From Paracyclopina nana (Eukaryota > Arthropoda > Copepoda > Cyclopoida > Cyclopettidae): a DNA stretch of 64,000 bases. The notes below the pieces were generated by a model that saw nothing but the letters and a program-made list of their open reading frames with translations, had not been told where the DNA came from and searched no databases. The translations under genes were made by a program, and so were the position numbers. The DNA is taken from the NCBI GenBank assembly GCA_019096065.1, contig JAGUCH010000004.1:9486001-9550000 (forward strand), in the 5' to 3' direction. Of the stretch, positions 22,085 through 31,477 are shown one piece after another; positions within the stretch are counted from its first letter, which is position 1; every line of letters begins with the position of its first letter.

Positions 22085-24430
22085 TACCTTTACGTTTTCT
22101 TAGCAGTACATTAGTAGAATTACGCGATGCGCAAGTTTTGGCTCTAGCAAAATCAGAATGTGTCAAAAGTATGACTTTGCCTCACATTTTGGGTCCAATT
22201 GCCTCAAATTATCAGCCACTACTGACATTTTGACTCAAATTTGACCCTATCAAGAATTCCGAGTTTCCTTAGCAGTTTATAAGTATAATTACGTGATGCG
22301 CAAGTTTTCGCTCTTGCAAACCAATCATGAGTCAAAAGTTTGACTTTGCCTCACATTTTGGGTCCAATTGCCTCAAATTATCAGTCACTACTGACATTTT
22401 GACTCAAAATTGGCCTTATCAGGGATTTCACGTTTTCTTAGCAGTACATTAGTAGAATTACGCGATGCGCAAGTTTTGGCTCTAGCAAAATCAGAATGTG
22501 TCAAAAGTATGACTTTGCCTCACATTTTGGGTCCAATTGCCTCAAATTATCAGCCACTACTGACATTTTGACTCAAAATTGACCTTATCAGGGATTTCGC
22601 GTTTTCTTAGCAGTACATTAGTAGAATTACGCGATGCGCAAGTTTTGGCTCTAGCAAAATCAGAATGTGTCAAAAGTATGACTTTGCCTCACATTTTGGG
22701 TCCAATTGCCTCAAATTATCAGCCACTACTGACATTTTGACTCAAAATTGACCTTATCAGGGATTTCGCATTTTCTTAGCAGCACATTAGTAGAATTACG
22801 CGATGCGCAAGTTTTGGCTCTAGCAAAATCAGAATGTGTCAAAAGTATGACTTTGCCTCACATTTTGGGTCCAATTGCCTCAAATTATCAGTAACAACTG
22901 ACATTTGGACTCAAAATTGGCATTATCAGGGATTTCGTGTTTTCTTAGCAGTACATTAGTAGAATTACGCGATGCGCAAGTTTTGGCGCTAGCAAAATCA
23001 GAATGTGTCAAAAGTATGACTTTGCCTCACATTTTGGGTCCAATTGCCTCAAATTTTCAGCCACTACTGACATTTTGACTCAAAATTGGCCTTATCAGGG
23101 ATTTCGCGTTTTCTTAGCAGCACATTAGTAGAATTACGCGATGCGCAAGTTTTGGCTCTAGCAAAATCAGAATGTGTCAAAAGTATGACTTTGCCTCACA
23201 TTTTGGGTCCAATTGCCTCAAATTATCAGCCACTACTGACATTTTGACTCAAATTTGACCCTATCAAGAATTCCGAGTTTCCTTAGCAGTTTATAAGTAG
23301 AATTACGTGATGCGCAAGTTTTCGCTCTTGCAAACCAATCATGAGTCAAAAGTTTGACTTTGCCTCACATTTTGGGTCCAATTGCCTCAAATTATCAGTC
23401 ACTACTGACATTTTGACTCAAAATTGGCCTTATCAGGGATTTCGCGTTTTCTTAGCAGTACATTAGTAGAATTACGCGATGCGCAAGTTTTGGCTCTAGC
23501 AAAATCAGAATGTGTCAAAAGTATGACTTTGCCTCACATTTCGGGTCCAATTGCCTCAAATTATCAGCCACTACTGACATTTTGACTCAAAATTGACCTT
23601 ATCAGGGATTTCGCGTTTTCTTAGCAGTACATTAGTAGAATTACGCGATGCGCAAGTTTTGGCTCTAGCAAAATCAGAATGTGTCAAAAGTATGACTTTG
23701 CCTCACATTTTGGGTCCAATTGCCTCAAATTATCAGCCACTACTGACATTTTGACTCAAAATTGACCTTATCAGGGATTTCGCATTTTCTTAGCAGCACA
23801 TTAGTAGAATTACGCGATGCGCAAGTTTTGGCTCTAGCAAACCAATCATGAGTCAAAAGTTTGACTTTGCCTCACATTTTGGGTCCAATTGCCTCAAATT
23901 ATTAGCCACTACTGACATTTAGACTCAAAATTGACCTTATCAGGGATTTCGCGTTTTCTTAGCATTACATTAGTAAAATTACGCGATGTGCAAGTTTTTG
24001 CTCTTGCGAACCAATCATGAGTCAAAAGTTTGACTTTGCCTCACACTTAGAATCCTATTGCCTCAAATTATTAGCCACTACTGCCATTTTGACTCAAAAT
24101 TGACCTAATGAGGAATTTCGCGTTTTCTTAGCAGCACATTAGTGGAATTAAGTGATGCGAAAGATTTGCCTCTAGCATAAATCAGTGTCAAAAGTATGAC
24201 TTTGCCTCACATTTTGGGTCCAATTGCCTCAAATTATCAGTCACTACTGACATTTTGACTCAAAATTGGCCTTATCAGGAATTTTGCGTTTTCTTTGCAG
24301 TACATTAGTAGAATTACGCGATGCGCAAGTTTTGGCTCTTGCAAACCAATCATGAGTCAAAAGTTAGAATCCTATTGCCTCAAACTATCAGCCACAACCA
24401 ACAGTTTGACTCAAGACCTTTTGTGTTTTC
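22085..24430 (+). repeat. ~170-bp satellite, about 14 copies with higher-order pattern
   Basis: Units begin near TTTTCTTAGCAGTACATTAG and contain ATTACGCGATGCGCAAGTTT, GACTTTGCCTCACATTTTGG and CACTACTGACATTTTGACTC. A distinctive variant (TTAGCAGTTTATAAG, CAAACCAATCATGAGTC) occurs at about 22260 and again at about 23276, six units apart. The last units degrade towards 24430, where the array abuts the next satellite. Confidence 0.95.
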
Positions 24431-24467
24431 TTATGTGTTACGTGATGCGCAAGCTTTTGCTCTAGTT

Positions 24468-27400
24468 TTTTGAAGTTTGAGTTGGTTGCTTGACCAAGTA
24501 GGAAATTGCACACTCTTTGTTGGGACATTCCTTCAAAGAGCCTTTTTGCCTCAAGTAGACTTGACATAATGTTAAAAGATGGTCCCAAATGGTCCCTGAG
24601 TCATAAAATGAGTCATAGATGGTCAAAGTCTTCAATTTGAGTCATTTAGGCAAACTTGACTCATGTACCAGCATCATTTCTGAAATTTGAGTAGCTAGCT
24701 TGGCCAAGTAGAAAAATGCACACTCTTTGTTGGGACATTCCTTCAAAGAGCCTTTTTGCCTCAAGTAGACTTGATATATTTTTAAAAGGTGGTCCAAAAT
24801 GGTCCCTGAGTCATAAAATGAGTCATAGATGGTCAAAGTCTTCAATTTGAGTCATTTAGACAAACTTGACTCATGTACCAGCATCATTTCTGAAATTTGA
24901 GTAGCTAGCTTGGCCAAGTAGAAAAATGCACACTCTTTGTTGGGACATTCCTTCAAAGAGCCTTTTTGCCTCAAGTAGACTTGATATATTTTTAAAAGGT
25001 GGTCCAAAATGTCCCTGAGTCATAAAATGAGTCATAGATGGTCAAAGTCTTCAATTTGAGTCATTTAGACAAACTTGACTCATGTACCAGAATCATTTCT
25101 GAAGTTTGAGTAGCTAGCTTGGTCAAGTAGAAAAATGCACACTCTTTGTTGGGACATTCCTTCAAAGATCCTTTTTGCCTCAAGTGGACTTGACATTATG
25201 TTAAAAGATGGTCCAAAATGGTCCCAGAGTCATAAAATGAGTCATAGATGGTCAAAGTCTTCAATTTGAGTCATTTAGGCAAACTTGACTCATGTACCAG
25301 CATCATTTCTGAAATTTGAGTAGCTAGCTTGGCCAAGTAGAAAAATGCACACTCTTTGTTGGGACATTCCTTCAAAGAGCCTTTTTGCCTCAAGTAGACT
25401 TGATATATTTTTAAAAGGTGGTCCAAAATGTCCCTGAGTCATAAAATGAGTCATAGATGGTTAAAGTCTTCAATTTGAGTCATTTAGACAAACTTGACTC
25501 ATGTACCAGAATCATTTCTGAAGTTTGAGTAGCTAGCTTGGTCAAGTAGAAAAATGCACACTCTTTGTTGGGACATTCCTTCAAAGATCCTTTTTGCCTC
25601 AAGTAGACCTAACATAATGTTAAAAGATTGTCCAAAATGGCCCCTGAGTCATAAAATGAGTCATAGATGGTCAAAGTCTTCAATTTGAGTCATTTAGGTA
25701 AACTTGACTCATGTCCCAGAATCATTTCTGAAGTTTGAGCAGCTAGCTTGGTCAAGTAGAAAAATGCACACTCTTTGTTGGGACATTCTTTCAAAGAGCC
25801 TTTTTGCCTCAAGTAGACTTAACATAATGTTAAAAGATTGTCCAAAATGGCCCCTGAGTCATAAAATGAGTCATAGATGGTCAAAGTCTTCAATTTGAGT
25901 CATTTAGGTAAACTTGACTCATGTCCCAGAATCATTTCTGAAGTTTGAGCAGCTAGCTTGGTCAAGTAGAAAAATGCACACTCTTTGTTGGGACATTCCT
26001 TCAAAGAGCCTTTTTGCCTCAAGTAGACTTAACATAATGTTAAAAGATGGTCCAAAATGGTCCCTGAGTCATAAAATGAGTCATAGATGGTCAAAGTCTT
26101 CAATTTGAGTCATTTAGGTAAACTTGACTCATGTCCCAGAATCATTTCTGAAGTTTGAGCAGCTAGCTTGGTCAAGTAGAAAAATGCACACTCTTTGTTG
26201 GGACATTCCTTCAAAGAGCCTTTTTGCCTCAAGTAGACTTAACATAATGTTAAAAGATGGTCCAAAATGGTCCCTGAGTCATAAAATGAGTCATAGATGG
26301 TCAAAGTCTTCAATTTGAGTCATTTAGACAAACTTGACTCATGTCCCAGAAACATTTCTGAAGTTTGAGTAGCTAGCTTGGTCAAGTAGAAAAATGCACA
26401 CTCTTTGTTGGGACATTCCTTCAAAGATCCTTTTTGCCTCAAGTGGACTTGACATTATGTTAAAAGATGGTCCAAAATGGTCCCAGAGTCATAAAATGAG
26501 TCATAGATGGTCAAAGTCTTCAATTTGAGTCATTTAGGCAAACTTGACTCATGTACCAGCATCATTTCTGAAATTTGAGTTTTTAGCTTGGCCAAGTAGA
26601 AAAATGCACACTCTTTGTTGGGACATTCCTTCAAAGAGCCTTTTTGCCTCAAGTAGACTTGATATATTTTTAAAAGGTGGTCCAAAATGTCCCTGAGTCA
26701 TAAAATGAGTCATAGATGGTCAAAGTCTTCAATTTGAGTCATTTAGACAAACTTGACTCATGTACCAGAATCATTTCTGAAGTTTGAGTAGCTAGCTTGG
26801 TCAAGTAGAAAAATGCACACTCTTTGTTGGGACATTCCTTCAAAGATCCTTTTTGCCTCAAGTGGACTTGACATTATGTTAAAAGATGGTCCAAAATGGT
26901 CCCAGAGTCATAAAATGAGTCATAGATGGTCAAAGTCTTCAATTTGAGTCATTTAGGCAAACTTGACTCATGTACCAGCATCATTTCTGAAATTTGAGTA
27001 GCTAGCTTGGCCAAGTAGAAAAATGCACACTCTTTGTTGGGACATTCCTTCAAAGAGCCTTTTTGCCTCAAGTAGACTTGATATATTTTTAAAAGGTGGT
27101 CCAAAATGTCCCTGAGTCATAAAATGAGTCATAGATGGTCAAAGTCTTCAATTTGAGTCATTTAGACAAACTTGACTCATGTACCAGAATCATTTCTGAA
27201 GTTTGAGTAGCTAGCTTGGTCAAGTAGAAAAATGCACACTCTTTGTTGGGACATTCCTTCAAAGATCCTTTTTGCCTCAAGTGGACTTGACATTATGTTA
27301 AAAGATGGTCCAAAATGGTCCCAGAGTCATAAAATGAGTCATAGATGGTCAAAGTCTTCAATTTGAGTCATTTAGGCAAACTTGACTCATGTACCAGCAT

Positions 27401-29445
27401 CATTTCTGAAATTTGAGTAGCTAGCTTGGCCAAGTAGAAAAATGCACACTCTTTGTTGGGACATTCCTTCAAAGAGCCTTTTTGCCTCAAGTAGACTTGA
27501 TATATTTTTAAAAGGTGGTCCAAAATGTCCCTGAGTCATAAAATGAGTCATAGATGGTCAAAGTCTTCAATTTGAGTCATTTAGACAAACTTGACTCATG
27601 TACCAGAATCATTTCTGAAGTTTGAGTAGCTAGCTTGGTCAAGTAGAAAAATGCACACTCTTTGTTGGGACATTCCTTCAAAGATCCTTTTTGCCTCAAG
27701 TAGATTTGACATAATGTTCAAAGATGGTCCAAAATGGTCCCTGAGTCATAAAATGAGTCATAGATGGTCAAAGTCTTCAATTTGAGTCATTTAGGTAAAC
27801 TTGACTCATGTACCAGAATCATTTCTGAAGTTTGAGCAGCTAGCTTGGTCAAGTAGAAAAATGCACACTCTTTGTTGGGACATTCCTTCAAAGATCCTTT
27901 TTGCCTCAAGTAGATTTGACATAATGTTCAAAGATGGTCCAAAATGGTCCCTGAGTCATAAAATGAGTCATAGATGGTCAAAGTCTTCAATTTGAGTCAT
28001 TTAGGTAAACTTGACTCATGTACCAGAATCATTTCTGAAGTTTGAGCAGCTAGCTTGGTCAAGTAGAAAAATGCACACTCTTTGTTGGGACATTCCTTCA
28101 AAGATCCTTTTTGCCTCAAGTAGACTTAACATAATGTTAAAAGATGGTCCAAAATGGTCCCTGAGTCATAAAATGAGTCATAGATGGTCAAAGTCTTCAA
28201 TTTGAGTCATTTAGGTAAACTTGACTCATGTCCCAGAATCATTTCTGAAGTTTGAGTTTTTAGCTTAGCCAAGTAGAAAAATGCACACTCTTTGTTGGGA
28301 CATTCCTTCAAAGAGCCTTTTTGCCTCAAGTAGACCTAACATAATGTTAAAAGATTGTCCAAAATGGCCCCTGAGTCATAAAATGAGTCATAGATGGTCA
28401 AAGTCTTCAATTTGAGTCATTTAGGTAAACTTGACTCATGTCCCAGAATCATTTCTGAAGTTTGAGCAGCTAGCTTGGTCAAGTAGAAAAATGCACACTC
28501 TTTGTTGGGACATTCTTTCAAAGATCCTTTTTGCCTCAAGTAGACTTAACATAATGTTAAAAGATGGTCCAAGACATTGATCCCTGAGTCATAAAATGAG
28601 TCATAGATGGTCAAAGTCTTCAATTTGAGTCATTTAGACAAACTTGACTCATGTACCAGAATCATTTCTGAAGTTTGAGTTGCTAGCTTGGTCAAGTAGA
28701 AAAATGCACACTCTTTGTTGGGACATTCCTTCAAAGATCCTTTTTGCCTCAAGTAGACTTAACATAATGTTAAAAGATGGTCCAAAATGGTCCCTGAGTC
28801 ATAAAATGAGTCATAGATGGTCAAAGACTACAATTTGAGTCATTTAGGTAAACTTGACACATGTCCCAGAATCATTTCTGAAGTTTGAGTTTCTAGCTTG
28901 GCCAAGTAGAAAAATGCACACTCTTTGTTGAGACATTCTTTCAAAGAGCCTTTTTGCCTCAAGTAGACTTAACATAATGTTAAAAGATGGTCCAAGACAT
29001 TGATCCCTGAGTCATAAAATGAGTCATAGATGGTCAAAGTCTTCAATTTGAGTCATTTAGGCAAACTTGACTCATGTCCCAGAATCATTTCTGAAGTTTG
29101 AGTTTTTAGCTTGGCCAAGTAGAAAAATGCACACTCTTTGTTGGGACATTCCTTCAAAGATCCTTTTTGCCTCAAGTAGATTTGACATAATGTTCAAAGA
29201 TGGTCCAAAATGGTCCCTGAGTCATAAAATGAGTCATAGATGGTCAAAGTCTTCAATTTGAGTCATTTAGGCAAACTTGACTCAAGTACCAGAAACATTT
29301 CTAGCTTGGCCAAGTAGAAAAATGCACACTCTTTGTTGGGACATTCCTTCAAAAAGCCTTTTTGCCTCAAGTGGACTTGACATTATGTTCAAAGATAATC
29401 CAAAATAGTCCCTGAGTCAAAAAATGAGTCACAAAAAGTTACTGA
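24468..29445 (+). repeat. 210-bp satellite, about 23-24 copies
   Basis: Each unit holds AAAATGCACACTCTTTGTTG, GGGACATTCCTTCAAAGA, TTTTTGCCTCAAGTAGACTT and GAGTCATAAAATGAGTCATA. Because 210 is divisible by three, the same 64-codon frame recurs many times, but it lacks any gene context. From about 25090 to 27600 two variants alternate, giving a ~419-bp higher-order unit. The last copies after 29300 are truncated and degenerate. Confidence 0.96.
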
Positions 29446-29880
29446 GCATAATTTGTGTCATTTCTGCTATGTCAGCTGTATGGCTTGAGTAACTTGTTCA
29501 AGACAAATAATGCACACTCCTTGTTGGGACATTTTAAAAATTCTAGTTATTCTAAAGCTTCAAGACTTTTTAATTAATAAACCTATGTTTTAGTGAGCTT
29601 ATTTGTCCCTTTTTATCCTTAATACTTAATTTGACTTAATTTCATGAGTCTACATTAAGTCCTAATAATTCATGTTTATTTTCAAAAATGCACATGCTTT
29701 ATTGGGACAAATGCACACGTTTTAGTGGGAAAGGTTGCGTGATAATCAAAAATTAAAAATAGAGCATGTGCATTTTTTGCAATTTTCATGACACTATTGG
29801 GACATTTTAGTTTTAGGTTTAAATTAATCAGGGGGGTCCAAATAGCCAAAAAAACACGTTTTTAGAAAATGTCCCAATAG
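29446..29880. other. Right subterminal part of the satellite block
   Basis: AT-rich sequence with scattered TATTGGGAC copies in + orientation (about 29702 and 29803). No coding frame. Confidence 0.5.
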
Positions 29881-29968
29881 CCCGTCCCAATAGCCCAAGA
29901 TCGCATTTTTTATGTAGCGCTATTAGGACGCCATGTCCCAGTAACCGTCATATGAGGAACACTACAGA

Positions 29969-30409
29969 GGCAGCTAAATAGCAATACGAAATTTGCCAAA
30001 AAATTGGCCTTCCCATATGATTTCTCAAAAATTCGATAAATAAAATTTGATCCCTATTACATTTCATGCTACTTAGTTAAAAAAAATCAGGCCAATCAGC
30101 AGAAAAAAAGCGGGAAAATGCTAAAATTCTTCAATTGCAATGTAATTTGAAATTTTCCGCCTTTTTTTAGACCAATCAGAGCAGAGTTAAATAATGTTGG
30201 CTTTTATGGCGCTACCAGATAAAAACTTTTTTCATCAGGTAATTAGTGATTTGGGCTGTTTTATCAAAATACTGGCAACTTTTAGCAGCTTTTGAGTGCG
30301 TAACCTTAAAATATTTCTTTCACACTTTTCCGTCAAAGCGTCATGCGTAAACAGCTGTACTACCTTACAGTGGCGCCATCTAGCATGATAAATTTCAAAA
30401 TCAGCTCTT
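29969..30409. other. Intergenic, no feature
   Basis: AT-rich sequence between the satellite block and the GTGCGC minisatellite. No gene or clear repeat was seen. Confidence 0.4.
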
Positions 30410-30575
30410 ATAGTGCGTGTTTGTGAGTGATCATGCGCGTTTGTGCGCGATTGAGGGCAGTATTTAATTATTTGCGCAATTGTGCGCGTTTGTGCGCGTT
30501 TGTGTGCGATTGAGTGCGATTGTGCGCGTTTATGCGCGTTCATGCGCGTTTATGCGCAGTATTTAGTTTGTCCGA
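30410..30575. repeat. GTGCGCGTTT minisatellite, second locus
   Basis: Same 10-bp unit and the same GGCAGTATTTA punctuation as 20866-21190, in the same orientation, on the other side of the satellite block. Confidence 0.88.
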
Positions 30576-30600
30576 TCACCAAAAATATCAATACACAGTG

Positions 30601-31281
30601 CACAGTGGATCAAAAAGCCGATTTGACGCGCAAGAGAAATTCCGCCAAAACACAGATTTCCGATTTTAGGAGTAATTTTCAGCTTTTAATTTGTTTGACT
30701 TTTAGGCTACCAAAAGAGCCCAAATTAGTGTCAATTGACAGATAAGAATTCAAATTTGGCTCAGAAACAATTTTTGGGCTATAAATGGCTTGGGTAATTT
30801 TGATAGAACAGCAATTTTGCACAAATTGAGCAAAAATTGAGGCTTCCATAACTTTTGATTCCAAATGACTCCAATTGAGTGACAAAGTCAGGGAAGTCAA
30901 ACTAATAGCATAAAATGATTATCCACCAGAATTGGCTGCGGTCACCTGCTCTCCCGGGTGCTAAGATGCAATATTTTTAGCTTACGGCCATTAAGAAAGG
31001 GATGCTACGTTGATTTCGCGACTTTTTTCCGTGCGCGTGAAATTAACGTTGCACCTATTTCTTATTGGCCGAAAGCTAAAATTATTGCATCCTGGCACCC
31101 GGAGAGAAAGTATAATTATTTTTTTATTTCAGCGCCAAATTTGAATCTTTATCTATCTTTTACACTAATTTGCGCTCTTTAGATAGCCTAGAAGTCATGC
31201 AAAATAGAAACCGAAAATGGGTGCTAAAATTTTGAAATATGCGATTTGTTTTTATCCGTGAAAAGGCTCATTGACATAATG
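30601..31281 (+). mobile_element. CACAGTGG-family MITE, old copy with a nested hairpin
   Basis: The left end (CACAGTGGATCAAAAAGCC, then TTTGACGCGCA and AAATTCCGCC) matches the ends of the elements at 34762 and 38472. The right end near 31281 is degraded (GCGATTTG...GTGAAAAGGCTCATTGACATAATG, read in two parts). A palindrome is inserted inside. It lies just upstream of the oxygenase gene and could affect its promoter. Confidence 0.6.
30951..31106. repeat. Near-perfect 156-bp palindrome (foldback)
   Basis: Arms of about 70 bases (CCGGGTGCTAAGATGCAATA, TAGCTTACGGCC, TAAGAAAGG, GCTACGTTGATTTC) face their complements across a short T-rich centre. Part of the arm resembles the left region of the MITE at 38472, so it may have formed from one element end. 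Confidence 0.75.
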
Positions 31282-31339
31282 AAATAATTTTCAGCTGTTT
31301 TTCAGCGTGAGCCACTCTTTAGATAAGAGTTTTTAGCAG

Positions 31340-31440
31340 CCTTATTTACGCGAGGTTGCGCGCCACGTGCGATTATTTTCTTCCGCCAAATGAGAGCGGC
31401 ATAACAAAAACGTAAACAAAGTCGGAGGCTTAATGCGCAT
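31340..31440. promoter_or_regulatory. Promoter-like GC segment of the oxygenase gene
   Basis: GAGGTTGCGCGCCACGTG is followed by TTCCGCCAAATG. The same two modules, in related arrangement, occur three times before the PPM1D-like gene (53490-53880). ATTTGGCGGAA resembles E2F-type sites; that reading is inference. Confidence 0.45.
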
Positions 31441-31477
31441 TTCGCATTCTCGCACTTTTTGGCGAACTAAAGTGAGC

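Larger units (their letters stand above)
21261..29968. mobile_element. ~8.7-kb satellite block with inverted ends (candidate composite element)
   Basis: The left end has TGTAGTATGTTC, then GTTACTGGGACAT (21299-21311) and GGGCTATTGGGAC (21326-21338). The right end has the same three blocks inverted: 29884-29896, 29933-29945 and about 29955-29966. Between them lie TATTGGGAC motif clusters, a 15-bp array, a 170-bp satellite and a 210-bp satellite. No transposase or other protein is encoded. It may be a non-autonomous element that accumulated satellite DNA. Inverted duplication of one motif-rich segment is the alternative. No target-site duplication was identified. Confidence 0.45.

Noticed and set aside
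25704-29261. The same 64-codon frame repeated many times (MTHVPESFLKFE...)
   Set aside because: The satellite unit is 210 bp, a multiple of three. Each frame stops within its unit and no splice or promoter context exists.
22085-29445. CRISPR-like regular repeats
   Set aside because: Contiguous satellite monomers without spacers, in a eukaryotic genome.
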